61,831 nucleotides of DNA from Oehlia diaphana (GCA_003833135.1 QZLH01000247.1:18922-80752); one strand, 5' to 3'. Counted from the first letter of the stretch, positions 10,887 to 21,884 are shown. The notes: generated from the sequence alone by a model not told the origin. A program made the numbers and translations.

Positions 10887-13605
10887 ATGGAACAGTCAGA
10901 TAATACATGTAATAGAGATTCTTTTGACCTGATTCCAAAATTAAAATCTAGTCCCGTACCGATTTTGTTTGTTCCATTTAATCAAGACGATGAAAATTGT
11001 TTTAATTGTGGAAATAAATACTCCAAAACACTTTTAATTCAACAAAAATATTGTGTAAATTGTCTATCGAAATATGTTACTAGTATAACTGATAATGAAA
11101 TGTATTTAGATGTACATATAAGTACGAAAGATGTTCACTGTAAAGAACATAAACAAGTAGGGATAAAAACTTTTGTACATTAAAAATTCAAGAATGGTGT
11201 AAAAATTGTTCAATAATTTCATGGTTTAAGCAAATAATTTTGCATCCTTTAAGATCACACTTTTATGCCATTGATATTGAAAAACAGAATAAAGTAATTG
11301 AACTTGAAGAAGATTGTAAATTATGTAGAAAATTAATTCAACGATTTTCTGAATTTTATAAATTTAGAATTTGTTCGGATTGTTATCATATTTCTTCCGG
11401 ATGGATAGAATCATTATATAAAAAACCTATTCCAATTCTTTATTTACCTTGGTGGGACACAGCTAATAAATGTATAATTTGTGGTAATTTGAACCTAATA
11501 TTTTCTTCGAACTGTCAAAAATGGTGTCCAAGTTGTTTTATACTTTATATTGGATGTAGATATTGTCTGATAACAAATATTATATTTGGGCTTACATATC
11601 AATCTCAATGTAGGAAATGCGAAAGAATAATAGACATTTCTTCTGATATTTTAAAAAGTAGTAGTGGACAAGATGACATAGATGAATTTCTCCATGACGT
11701 ACATTTCAATAAAAACTCCAATCATGAGATTGCAAATTATATGAGTAGTATTAATAAAGATTTTAATGTGTTAAGTGTTTATGATTTTATTATTAAGACA
11801 AACTGTGGATTTATTTGGCCAGAATCAACTGTTTATTGGATTCCATTTTCTCAAATAAAAATTTTAAATGAAATAGCAAAAGGAGGATATGGTATTATTT
11901 ATAAAGCAATCTGGTCATACGACGAAAGTATGTATAAATCACATTATTATGAATCTTATAGAGGGGAATTTCAAGTTGCTCTAAAAAAATTTCTAAATCC
12001 ACGAGATTTTAAAAAATATTTTTTAAATGAGGTAATTTTAACACACTATTTCCTTTTATAAATATACTTAATTAATTAATGTATTTTTAAACAATAGTTA
12101 AAATCACATTACAGTAATAATTATTATGGAAAAGTTATTTTGTGTTATGGCGTTACAATGGATGCAACAAATGATTATATGTTAGTTATGCAATATGCAG
12201 ATGGAAATTTACACAATTACTTAAAGATTCATTTTTCAGATATTACGTGGAAAGAAAAAATATGGATATTATTTAATATAACAAATGGGTATTTACATTT
12301 TTAACATATTATTTAAATACATAATTAATTATGTATTATTTATATGATTCTTTATTTTTAGACTTCAAATAATTCATGGAGCGAATTTTGTACATCGAGA
12401 TTTTCATAGTGGAAATATATTATATAATAAAATCACAAAGGAAGATCGTATATATAAAAAGATCTTTGCTGGTTTTAAGGAACATGCAAAAGTACGATGG
12501 CACATTGGAGATCTAGGATTATCCCACCCTGAAAATGATAGTTTATTCAATAAAGAAATATATGGAGTAATACCTTATATTGCACCAGAAATATTTAAAG
12601 GAGCTAAATTTTCACAAGCATCAGATATTTATAGTCTAGGCATGATCATGTGGGAATGTACAACAGGATGTAAACCTTTTGCTAATATTGAACATGATCA
12701 TAATCTTATTTATAATATTATTGATGGAAAGCGTCCTGAAATTACAGAAGATACTCCTGAATTTTTGGCTAATTTGATGAAAAGATGTTGGGATTCGGAT
12801 CCTAAAAATAGACCTACTGCATGGATGATTACCAAAATGTTACCTATCGAATACCATTATTCTTATTATTATTTTTATATAGAATCTATAGAATCACTTT
12901 ATAATGAAATACGAGAAGCCGAACAAAAACGGCTAGAGTTAATACGATTAAAGAAACTTGGTCCTGAATTTGCTGAAAAACCTCATTCAAAAGCAATTTA
13001 TACAAGCAGACCTATAAGATCTTCGTATACTAATTCTTCTAATTCCTTAACCAAAAGTTTATCTTCAGTAAATTCATTAAATACAAAACAAGGTATGTAT
13101 AATAAATATTAAAGCAATTAAATAAAATTATATCTTTTTTTTGATTTTATATTCTTTTTTAGGATACATTTCGCGAGAATATGAATTTGATATAAAAGGA
13201 TCTCAAAGGTAATTTATAACTTAAAATCAAATATTTTAAGCATGACTGATTAATAAGTTTATTTTTTTAAATTAAGCTCTTCGCATTCAAATGCACGTAT
13301 TTCACGTGCAAATATTAAAGGGTCGAATAATAAAAGTAAATTAATTTATAAAAAAAAATTGATCTTGTCAATAACCTAATAATATTTATTAATATTTTCT
13401 TATCTATTTTTTTCAGAATATGATTCAAAAGAACTTGAATTTGATATAGATGAAATTCAAAGGTATTTAGTATAAATTATATTAAATTTGTAAAATGGTT
13501 AATTAACATAATCGTTTAATCATTTTATGTTACAGTTTATCATCTTCAAGTATATATTCTACAATCAAAAAATTCTTTTTCAGAAAAGCAAAACAAAAAG
13601 CATAA
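10887..13605 (+). CDS. Zinc-ribbon/TKL-like protein kinase, seven exons, one apparent frameshift
   Basis: Exons: 10887-12031, 12098-12288, 12362-13092, 13163-13208, 13277-13335, 13417-13462 and 13535-13605. The N-terminal ~300 residues hold serial CxxC pairs (CFNC, CVNC, CKLC, CSDC, CIIC, CPSC, CRYC, CRKC), likely zinc ribbons. The kinase domain follows, with glycine loop IAKGGYG, VALKKF lysine, catalytic loop HRDFHSGN, DLG in place of DFG, YIAPEI, SDIYSLGMIMWE and CWDSDPKNRPT. It should phosphorylate Ser/Thr or Tyr; substrate unknown. The tail is Ser/Asn-rich on four mini-exons. Frame 10887 runs to a stop at 11181, while the continuation (NFCTLKIQEWC) is in another frame from about 11157. 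The two frames overlap with no GT..AG solution, so one base is missing near 11157-11160: a real lesion or a sequencing error. All later exons are open, so I list it as a gene with a lesion. Confidence 0.8.
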
Positions 13606-13804
13606 CATCGATACAATTTTTTTTTGATTATAATTTTATTTTAGTTTATATCTTGCAAAGCACTACAATTTACTTGTTAATATTATTTGTTAATTACTAA
13701 ATTAAATAAACGAATTTATTATTATTCTTTAATACAAGAATAACGTACACGTCACATTTTATGAAGAGTTTAATATCTAATTAGTCATTTAAAATAGTAA
13801 TTTA

Positions 13805-14734
13805 ATAAGTTTATTTGAATGAAGCTTGCGTGATTCTAATACATTTTATAAATTATCAATCTAAAAAATAAATTTGATCATTACGATCATTACGATACGA
13901 TTATTTATACAAATAATTATAACTGATAAAGCGAAAAGATAATACAAGGTATACTATTACTATTTACTATACAACAGAAGAATGTATTGTCCCGAAAATA
14001 AGCACCCATTTTTACATATAAGTCATCATGCAGTAAGTCTTGGTTGCTATTATTATTATCTGAAGAATGTGGTGAATTTCTTGGCGTTTGAGTAAGGAGA
14101 AATGATCATAGATACGGAAATAACGAAAATGAATAAGAAAGGTGCGAGTGTAATTTATCTTCACCAAAAAAAGATTTGTTTATTAATTTGTTATGAAAAT
14201 ATTAGAAGTGTTTTTTTAAAAAAAACTTGTTAAGAGTAAAACTTTGAAAATCGAAATTTCTATTATGTGAAATAGCCGATAAACTGTCTTGCTAACGCTT
14301 AAAATATTTATATTTTATAAAAAATCTCCAAAATTACGAAATTTCAAAATAATTGCGCTTAAAATAATTTTTTTTAATATGGCTATCGAGAGATTCTGCA
14401 ACCTACTTTGGTTTATTAAAATTTTATGATGATATATTTTTAAGTGGATGTAAGACGCTAAGACATTTTCATAATTATTTTTTCACAATAAACATTTGTA
14501 AAATATAAGAGCAAAAACCTTATGATTTTTTTTTTTCTAAAAAAGAGGTTGTATTTTAATTAATAATCATCGTTTAATTGAATAACCGAAGAAAAAAAAA
14601 AAATATTAAAAATAATAAAATCACGTTTAGTCTAAAACTAAAAACTTACTGCGCATTAAAAGTGGATGTATATTTTGCTACACCAATTTCTTTTGTTTTA
14701 CCATCTTTATTGCTTAGGAATAAGACCAAATTTT
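13805..14734 (+). repeat. Segmental duplicate of the lactone-oxidase 3' flank
   Basis: It matches 38466-39285 in the same orientation over about 0.9 kb. The best block begins AAGTCATCATGCAGTAAGTC (14021 and 38581). The match ends at 14734/39285 and includes the last eight codons plus stop of the lactone oxidase gene (TTGCTTAGGAATAAGACCAA). Small indels and substitutions are scattered throughout. No coding function here. Confidence 0.85.
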
Positions 14735-15407
14735 AACCTTGATTTTTACTGACAAGTTTGGTACATAAAAATAAAAAATCAGAATTATATATTAGTTCTT
14801 ACCGAATAACAAAACCTGATTCAATACTAATTGGAAGTTAAGAATAATGGACGCGTAAAATGCTTAAAATAAAGATAATTGAAAAAGTATCTTTACTGAA
14901 ACCCATGAAATTGCCACCACTTACATAGTAGGCGTACGGCTACTTTATGTTATTTTCAACGTGATATTAAATATTTAATATAGACAAATGTATAGAAGTG
15001 ATACAGTAGTTATGAAGCAACTATATAGGAAATGTGAAAGTAAATACAGTATATTGCTAATTTAAAGTAAACATGTAAATAATACGAAGGTGCTATGTAA
15101 TAAGTTGTAGTAAATATATGTTAAATGTAAAGTAAATTCATGTATTCTTCGCATTGTAAATATATATTTTATAAGTAATATTAAATAATTAATGTTCCCC
15201 GAAAGTAAAACAAATTTAAAATATAAAAAATGAACGAACTTAAGTGTTACTGTAATTCGATCAGGGTACGAAATAAACAAAAAAATTATCTCATTATTTA
15301 TTATTGTCATTACATACATAACAGGTCTTACAGTGATCGTACAAACTATTATCTGTATTATTTAGTATTATTTAAACAGCTGCGAAAAAAAATTCATTTT
15401 TTAAATA
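14735..15407. other. Non-coding, no feature recognised
   Basis: AT-rich. Two overlapping short frames on opposite strands at 15062-15430 show no recognisable protein and are not called. Confidence 0.4.
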
Positions 15408-15490
15408 ATGCATTATTTTCCAGAAAATGATCAGATTTCCACGTTACAATCATATACAAAATATGCCTTCCGAACTTTATCTATGACCAT
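15408..15490 (-). pseudogene. Left remnant of the repeat gene split by the LTR element
   Basis: On the minus strand this reads on in frame from the fragment at 24087-24288 once the LTR element and one target-site copy are removed (IDKVRKAYFVYDCN, then a stop). The continuity supports one pre-existing coding sequence broken by the insertion. It is too short to identify alone. Confidence 0.5.
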
Positions 15491-15563
15491 TGTAATACCT
15501 AAGCCCGTGATAAGTCACGTTGCCACCTTAGATATTAACAAACGTCACTCTTTATTAATGATA

Positions 15564-16793
15564 TTATATAGTTATTGGGTAAGAAGTATTCAATATGAAG
15601 ATTTATGTTAAATGATTGGCCGTTATTGTGCCACGTAGTGGCACAATGGCCAATCATATAATATTGATGGTCAAAATCGTAATATTGAATACTTCTTACC
15701 TAATAATGATTTTATTGTGGTNNNNNNNNNNNNNNNNNNNNNNNNNNNNNNNNNNNNNNNNNNNNNNNNNNNNNNNNNNNNNNNNNNNNNNNNNNNNNNN
15801 NNNNNNNNNNNNNNNNNNNNNNNNNNNNNNNNNNNNNNNNNNNNNNNNNNNNNNNNNNNNNNNNNNNNNNNNNNNNNNNNNNNNNNNNNNNNNNNNNNNN
15901 NNNNNNNNNNNNNNNNNNNNNNNNNNNNNNNNNNNNNNNNNNNNNNNNNNNNNNNNNNNNNNNNNNNNNNNNNNNNNNNNNNNNNNNNNNNNNNNNNNNN
16001 NNNNNNNNNNNNNNNNNNNNNNNNNNNNNNNNNNNNNNNNNNNNNNNNNNNNNNNNNNNNNNNNNNNNNNNNNNNNNNNNNNNNNNNNNNNNNNNNNNNN
16101 NNNNNNNNNNNNNNNNNNNNNNNNNNNNNNNNNNNNNNNNNNNNNNNNNNNNNNNNNNNNNNNNNNNNNNNNNNNNNNNNNNNNNNNNNNNNNNNNNNNN
16201 NNNNNNNNNNNNNNNNNNNACAATGGCCAATCATATAATATTGATGGTCAAAATCGTAATATTGAATACTTCTTACCTAATAATGATTTTATTGTGGTAG
16301 ACCACCAAGATCATGTTTTAAAAGTTTATTTAAACTTTCTTTTAACTCATTTTACGCATTTTTTTCTTTACGCGTTTAAAAGTTTATTTAAGCTTTCTTT
16401 TAAATCCACTCATTTGTACGTGTTTTTTTCTTTACGCGTTTTTTTCTTTTATACATTCTTTTTATATACACTTTTTATATACCCTACTTTTTCTTTACAC
16501 ATTTTTCTTCTTTCAACTATTCTATTATTTATTTTAACAATTTCCATTTTCTAACAAATCCAACAAATTGACAATAAATGAAACCGAGGATATTTTTAAA
16601 GGAAACGGATCAATTTTTAATAATTGCACATTTATATTCAATAGATAATACTAATATAGTTTAAGTATCAGCATTTCAAATTGTTGTACAGTATTAAGCT
16701 AAACCAATGTAAATGATATTTGGTAAATGACGTAATGCGTTAGCAATATTGAGCGGAAATTAAATAACATGATCCTATAGGGATGCCCAATAA
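15564..16793. mobile_element. Nested insertion in the left LTR, with foldback end
   Basis: The sequence is absent from the right LTR. It begins near GTTATTGGGTAAGAAGTATT (15571) and ends near GATGCCCAATAAA (16783-16795), giving short inverted ends TTATTGGG. 15571-15634 folds back on 15638-15709, with the centre TTGTGCCAC-GTA-GTGGCACAA. Pyrimidine-rich direct repeats (TTTTTCTTTACGCGTTT) lie at 16360-16445. No ORF is recognised outside the gap; coding sequence could be hidden in the Ns. The class is undetermined. Confidence 0.6.
15722..16219. other. Assembly gap (498 N)
   Basis: A run of N. The 79 bases before it (15643-15721) and after it (16220-16298) are identical, so the gap either spans a tandem repeat or is a scaffolding artefact. 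Long open frames that cross the Ns have no meaning. Confidence 0.99.
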
Positions 16794-17225
16794 AAATAAA
16801 TACAATAATATGCTTGGTTTAATAAAATATTAGTATAAAGATTTAATAAGTATATCAGTATATCCATTCTTTAATAATTTTTAATTCTCCATTTTTTGAG
16901 TTATTCCTTTGGGGAAGTCGTATCTGACTCCCTTTTATAATTATTCATTCTTTCCCTTTTCAGTTACACATTACATCAGCCTTAAAGTCATACACCTATT
17001 GATCTACCATAACACTTAATATTATTGGTCCTTAATTATCCCATAGTTTAACATCATTGCAGACCCTAATTGGTCCTTAATCATACCAATAGTTTAGAGT
17101 CATTCCGGACTCACGTGGTAAAATAAACTAAACTAACTAAATTAAACAAAATAAAATTTATATAAATATAAAACTGCACCACTTAATTAATAGATTTACT
17201 ATGCACTGTATACTACGGCATTACA

Positions 17226-17245
17226 ACTATCCCCCACATGAAAAT
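17226..17245 (-). other. Candidate polypurine tract of the LTR element
   Basis: On the minus strand the bases just before the 3' LTR read CATGTGGGGGATAGT. This is the expected position and composition for plus-strand primer formation. Confidence 0.55.
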
Positions 17246-17319
17246 TTAATGTCCTCATTAAATTTATCTAATGAATCGAATTCGGGTCTCGTTATCCACT
17301 AAATCAAGCATGTGTTTCT

Positions 17320-17785
17320 TCATTTGCTCATTGGTGTATAATAAGCTTTAAGTTGTTCTCCATTAACAGGTGTCTTTCTGATAATTTCCTTGATATTTTT
17401 AATTTTATATGCTCCATTTGGTAATATTTCATGTATGTAAAATAGTCCCAACCATTTTGATTCCAATTTTCCAGATAATCGTTGTGCTTTGGCTTTATCG
17501 TAAAGTAATATTTTATCACCAATTCCAAAGGTGTGTTCTTTAGTTATTTTCCTGTCATGATATTCTTTTTGTCTTGATTGAGCGTTTTGTATATTTTCTT
17601 TGGCTGCACTCCTAACTTTTAGTAGTTCTTCCAATAATCTGATTATTTGATCACTCAAGTTAATTTGTTTGATTTCTTCATCCATAATTGTTCGTACGTT
17701 TCTTCCATAGGTTAAATAAAATGGTCAAATTCTGGTTGAACTATTTTTTTGTTTCTGTAAGCAAATAATATTGGTGCTATCTTTA
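17320..17785 (-). pseudogene. Integrase C-terminal remnant
   Basis: The 121-residue open frame at 17320-17685 matches the end of a Ty3-type integrase. It has a basic/aromatic stretch (QKEYHDRK), GDKILLYD, and LSGKLESKWLG...YIHEILPNGAYKI, the usual GPY/F-like module. Just upstream, in shifted frames (17686-17785), are APILFAYR and PFYLTYGR, typical of the end of the integrase core. The catalytic D,D,E residues are not present. Only about 100 bases separate this from protease-derived sequence, so roughly 3 kb of pol is deleted. Confidence 0.75.
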
Positions 17786-18445
17786 TATCCCAACTTTGAA
17801 TTTTTCATTAAACTTTTCGTAATCATTCTTATGCCTCTTTAACGTCTCTTCAGCATTATTCTGACCAAGACTATTGGTAAAATCCTCATCATTGTAACTT
17901 TCCTGATCCTCTTCATATATATTATATAATTGATCATGGTATAATTCTTCTAATATTTCTTCTTCATCATTTATTTCCTCATATTCTCTGATAATTGGTT
18001 GAGTGTAACTTACTGGTATATCCATAATTGTACCATCCATTTCTACATTTATTATTTTATCTTCAAAATTTATATTTGCCTTAAACATTTCCATTACTCC
18101 ATTTCCCAATATAATTTCATTTTTCATTGAATCGATTACTTTGACTTTTATGGGTATCTCCTTATCTTCAAATAATATTCATATGGTTGTGATACCTCTT
18201 GATGCTAATTTTTCCTCATTTACCATAACACATCTGACTAAACTTGGTTTTTCAATTTTCAAACCTATTTCATCTATGGTTTGACTTGTTATAACATTTA
18301 CTGCTGCTCCTGTATCAAACATTATTTCCCTTTGTTCTAGATTTATTATTAATTTACCTCTTAATGCTGTAAAGTGTTTTGTTTCAATGTTGTTTACCAG
18401 ATTTTTGTGGTTATGTTGTTGTTAATCCTGGTTATCAACAATGTT
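17783..18445 (-). pseudogene. Aspartic protease region of the LTR element
   Basis: On the minus strand, codons around 18310-18330 give MFDTGAAVNVIT, the retroviral-type aspartic protease active site. Downstream are LVRCVMVNEEK and, in the open frame 18127-17783, an ILGNGVMEMFKANINFEDK flap/core-like segment, then an acidic linker (EEINDEEEILEEL). A stop or frameshift near 18180 breaks the frame. The protein would have cut the Gag-Pol precursor. Confidence 0.7.
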
Positions 18446-18447
18446 AT

Positions 18448-18825
18448 TTAAAAATCCATTTGTGGAATTCTACGCATGCCTTTGTAAAATATTTTCCTTT
18501 GCTCTAGGCTCATATTAATAATTTGTCCAATGGTTGCATGTGCTTGTGAATCCTTTATATCATCTAATATATTATATGGTGGTATATTTTTCTCAAATGC
18601 ACTTTTTCTGTGAATTCCTGGAACATGTTCATTTGTACATCTAGTCGCATAATGTTCTCTTTGACCACAATTTACACATACATGGTTCCTCATTCTGGTT
18701 TCTTGTGCTTTTCTTGAACTTTCCTCAGTGAATCCTTTTTTTGGTAATGCTGCTGCTTTATCTAATTGTGATTGATATTTGTCATCCCTCCTGCGAGCTT
18801 GTTCTTGTTCAATTTCCATATTCAC
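18448..18825 (-). pseudogene. Gag-Pol linker with second CCHC zinc knuckle
   Basis: A 125-codon open frame containing CVNCGQREHYATRC, spacing C-x2-C-x4-H-x4-C. It ends in a stretch (MSLEQRKIFYKGMRR) that precedes the protease region in gypsy-type polyproteins. It is out of frame with the gag ORF upstream, either from decay or programmed frameshifting; decay is likelier, as other frames are broken. Confidence 0.65.
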
Positions 18826-18963
18826 ATTTTTATCACTTGTCCAATTTTTGATATTACTTCTTGTCTGTGTTGGGTAAAAATCTCTCTCGAAATTGTTAAA
18901 TGGTACATTCTGATATAGAGATTGGTCATTATATCCCTGATCATATTGATCTTGATAATCGTA

Positions 18964-20433
18964 TCAGTCATTGTAACCATATCCTTGATCATATTGGTCA
19001 TTATCATACTCGTAATCATATTTTACCATATTCAACCTTCTATTAAAGTTTTGATCATTATTTGTTCTAAAGTTTGGTCTCCTGCTATAATTGTTTGGTT
19101 TTTGGTTATAATTTTGATTGTTTAGTCTACTATAATTCCTTTGATTGTTAGTTCTGCATGCATTTGCATAGTGCCCTTGCTGTCCACAAATGTAACATTT
19201 TCCTTTTGGTTGATCCTTATTGTTCATGAATTTTCCTTGTCTCCCAATATTATTTAATAATTTTACCTCCAATTTTTTGAACATTTTGGATAAGTCGTCT
19301 TCATAATTTTTATCCAATGGTTTTGCAAATATATTTTTAGGTTTATCATCTTGTATTTCGATCTTATTTTCCTTAATATAGGTTTTACCTTCCTTTCGTG
19401 CTTTTTCAGTTAAAGCTTCCTCTTCTCTCCTTGCTAAATCTACTGCATTATTTAGATTACCTGGTCGTTGTCTTCTGACTTGATATCCTAATTCAGGTTC
19501 CAATCCTTCAATATAAAAATCTACTTGTAATTCATCATCTAATGCATGACCTCTGGTAGCTAATCTTAAGATTTGTCTAAATCTTTGTGTATATGATTCA
19601 ACACTCTCATTTATTCCTTGTGCTGTTTTCCTTAATTCTTGCATTTTTCGTCTCCTGACATCCTCCCTAGTAAATCTTTGTTTAATTCTGTGTTTCAAAT
19701 CATTATCATTATCGGCATCTTTCCAATTTATCACGTTTCCAGCTCCAGCTTCCTTCCTTTCTTTGTACCATTGTAATGCTGCTCCTCTCAAACACGTTGC
19801 TGCGAATGCTGCCTGTCTTACTCCATTATTTCCTCGGGGCTTCCCTATAGCTGTAAATGCTATTTTGAATTGATTTACCCAATCATTAACATCTTCATTT
19901 TCTTTTCCATAAAATGGTGGTAGAATGATAGTTCTCCCAGCTACATTCCCTGCATCCTCAATCACATCATGTATTGGTGGTGCTTGATTCAATCCTGCCC
20001 AATTACCTCTGACATCATGTCCTGTAGCTGCTAGTAAGGCTGCTCTAATATCTTTTCTAATTTCATTTCTTACTGCCATAGTTATTGGTACTATTAGTGG
20101 TTTTTTAGGTGGTGTTTTAAATAAATTCTTTAAACTATTATTGGATTCTTTAGAATTTGTTTCTGAGTTTAATTCTGAGCTTTCACTTGAGTCAAAATCA
20201 GGTCTATTTATAATATTTTCTTCATTATTTTCTTCCTGCGGTTCTTCAAAATTTTCTGGTTTTTTATCTTCAATACTTTCCAAATATTCATCCAATGTTT
20301 GTTTTAAATTTCTCTCCAGTTCATCCTTGTTTTTCTGAAATAATTCAATAAATTCTTCGTCCAAAATTTCTTTATTTGTGTAACCCATGCTGATTAATCT
20401 CAGTAGCTCTCCCTTTGTTATTTCTACTTCCAC
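18964..20433 (-). CDS. gag: Gag-like capsid/nucleocapsid protein of the LTR element
   Basis: This 489-residue ORF is intact. The N-terminal ~110 residues are acidic and Ser/Glu-rich. Residues ~165-355 form a retrotransposon Gag (capsid) domain: LPPFYGKENEDVNDWVNQF, LRGAALQWYKE, KQRFTRED, ESVESYTQRFRQIL, DFYIEGLEP. A CCHC knuckle, CYICGQQGHYANAC, lies near residue 415, followed by an Asn/Tyr/Arg-rich tail suited to RNA binding. The length is normal for a Gag alone. The product should assemble particles around element RNA. It overlaps the next upstream frame by ten bases. Since pol is deleted, this may persist as a trans-mobilised non-autonomous element. Confidence 0.88.
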   Translation of the reverse strand: MEVEITKGELLRLISMGYTNKEILDEEFIELFQKNKDELERNLKQTLDEYLESIEDKKPENFEEPQEENNEENIINRPDFDSSESSELNSETNSKESNNSLKNLFKTPPKKPLIVPITMAVRNEIRKDIRAALLAATGHDVRGNWAGLNQAPPIHDVIEDAGNVAGRTIILPPFYGKENEDVNDWVNQFKIAFTAIGKPRGNNGVRQAAFAATCLRGAALQWYKERKEAGAGNVINWKDADNDNDLKHRIKQRFTREDVRRRKMQELRKTAQGINESVESYTQRFRQILRLATRGHALDDELQVDFYIEGLEPELGYQVRRQRPGNLNNAVDLARREEEALTEKARKEGKTYIKENKIEIQDDKPKNIFAKPLDKNYEDDLSKMFKKLEVKLLNNIGRQGKFMNNKDQPKGKCYICGQQGHYANACRTNNQRNYSRLNNQNYNQKPNNYSRRPNFRTNNDQNFNRRLNMVKYDYEYDNDQYDQGYGYND

Positions 20434-20825
20434 TTCATCGCAAATTTCTTTAAGTTATTAATCCTTTTATTAATTTTATCCTCAATTTCACAATCCTTAT
20501 ATTCACTTTTATCATCATTAAATTTACTGTTTATCCATCGTATCTTACATTTTTTATAAATTGTGGTATTTTCACCTATCCAGACATATAATTCATCCCT
20601 TATTTCTGTGTTTTTCATATTCTTTATTTGAACCCATTTTTCCATAAATTCCTTAATTACCAATATCGCATTATTGATCCTAAAATTCCTTATTTTTCGT
20701 ATCTCTGCCGTACCTATTTCATAACCTAATTTTTCAAGGTCATCTTGTAATATCATTAGTTCCTTTTGTTCACAAATTTTACACCGTCCTGTGTCTTCAT
20801 CCATCATCTGTGGTAATTTTCTCTC
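20424..20825 (-). CDS. Unknown ORF upstream of gag, with zinc-ribbon-like start
   Basis: The open frame 20807-20424 (127 codons) begins MMDEDTGRCKICEQKEL. Reading the same frame further upstream adds CPDCEERKLPQ, making a C-x2-C-x16-C-x2-C pattern, so the true protein probably starts earlier. The rest is charged and helical. It overlaps the start of gag. No homology is recognised; it may be the last part of a leader protein peculiar to this element family. Confidence 0.45.
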   Translation of the reverse strand, partial: ERKLPQMMDEDTGRCKICEQKELMILQDDLEKLGYEIGTAEIRKIRNFRINNAILVIKEFMEKWVQIKNMKNTEIRDELYVWIGENTTIYKKCKIRWINSKFNDDKSEYKDCEIEDKINKRINNLKKFAMKWK

Positions 20826-20826
20826 T

Positions 20827-21558
20827 TCACAATCTGGACATATTGTCTAACCAATCATTGATTTCATCCTTTAATTTTTTATCACTTAAGTTTTTTCTTT
20901 CCCAAAACGTACTTAGAAAATCTTCTGTCAAAATTAACTCAAATCTTATGTTTAGGTCCCATATCCTTTGTATATCATTATCGTTAAATCTACCACCTAT
21001 TTCTTGAATTTTATTTTTTAATTCGTTTATTGTCCATTCAATATCATCTTCTAATCTTAATTCAGTCCCGGTAGTATAACTAAAGTTCGTTCTATATGGT
21101 TCAGGGCTTTTTAGGTCTTCTGGTTCTTTAGTAAATTGTCTTGTATCAATAAATCTTTGTTTTATTTTCTTCACATATCTTTCCCATGCCGCTTCTGCTA
21201 TGTCAAAATTGTCAGTCCCTTTTATTTCAATATCAAATAACATCCAGTAAATTTTTCCTTCCATTCCTTCTGTATCGTTGATTATATCCTTCTTCATGTA
21301 TAGTAGCTGTTTAAAATTTTCTGTTATCCTAGACACATTCCCAATTTCACCTAAACTTTCTCCTTCTTCCAGTATTGTTTTACACCATTCAAAAAATTTT
21401 TGAAACCTATTTTTAATGTCCCAGTCTTCTAAAATATATCCGTGCTCCATCAATTCTGGATTACCAATTAATCTATCATATACTTCATTTTCTAGATTAC
21501 CTTCAATGCAATCCCTAATAATTACTATGATTATTATCCTTAAGCCTTTTTCTCTCAT
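20827..21558 (-). CDS. Unknown leader ORF of the LTR element
   Basis: A 243-codon open frame, charged and Trp-rich (DWDIKNRFQKFFEWCKTILEE, EAAWERYVKKIKQRF). It ends (DNMSRL) 20 bases before the zinc-ribbon frame, and the two overlap in register such that one frameshift would join them. No domain is recognised. Coding bias seems real: there are no stops over 730 bases in AT-rich DNA. It could be a non-structural protein encoded before gag. Confidence 0.5.
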   Translation of the reverse strand: MREKGLRIIIIVIIRDCIEGNLENEVYDRLIGNPELMEHGYILEDWDIKNRFQKFFEWCKTILEEGESLGEIGNVSRITENFKQLLYMKKDIINDTEGMEGKIYWMLFDIEIKGTDNFDIAEAAWERYVKKIKQRFIDTRQFTKEPEDLKSPEPYRTNFSYTTGTELRLEDDIEWTINELKNKIQEIGGRFNDNDIQRIWDLNIRFELILTEDFLSTFWERKNLSDKKLKDEINDWLDNMSRL

Positions 21559-21701
21559 AACTGGTTGTTTCTGTATCTTATTGATTCAATTATTTGATTT
21601 AATATACTTCTACATTTTCCTTTGTGTATTGTGTCTTCTCTTATTTTATTATCTGTACTTAACAAATTCAGTAATCCTTTTATTGTTATATTATTGTAGA
21701 T

Positions 21702-21884
21702 TCATATTGTATTCTCAAATTTGAATAACGCATCCCAAAATTTCTTGAATACTGCTGGTACCTCTCCTATAATTGGGTAACATATTTCACATGATAAACA
21801 TTCTGATAGTTCAAAATCCTCTAAATTTTCATGTTCTTGTTTGTGAGTTGTATAATCAGCTTCCCAAATATGATACCATTCCAT
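21702..21884 (-). pseudogene. Short cysteine-containing frame, probable start of the leader ORF
   Basis: A 60-codon frame starting MEWYHIWEAD with CLSCEIC. It lies upstream of the 243-codon frame, with stops between. It may be the broken 5' end of the same leader protein. Confidence 0.35.

Larger units (their letters stand above)
15491..17225 (-). repeat. Left (3') LTR, interrupted by a nested element
   Basis: 15491-15563 and about 16793-17225 align to the two ends of the right LTR with few differences. The 1.2 kb between them is foreign and contains the N gap. The right edge is ...GGCATTACA, followed by the purine-rich tract of the element (minus strand). Confidence 0.88.

Noticed and set aside
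13988..14007. GTCCCGAAAATAAGCACCC as an end of the 50785-type MITE
   Set aside because: Only a short inner word is shared and no second end was found.
15062..15430. Two short frames on opposite strands
   Set aside because: They overlap each other, are Ile/Tyr/Phe-rich from AT-rich DNA, and match nothing that I know.
15616..16554. Long open frames on both strands across the N run
   Set aside because: They exist only because N codons are read as open; the flanks are a foldback repeat.
18922..19125. Plus-strand frames within gag and the Crinkler, lactone oxidase and fusion genes
   Set aside because: Shadows of the strongly supported minus-strand genes.
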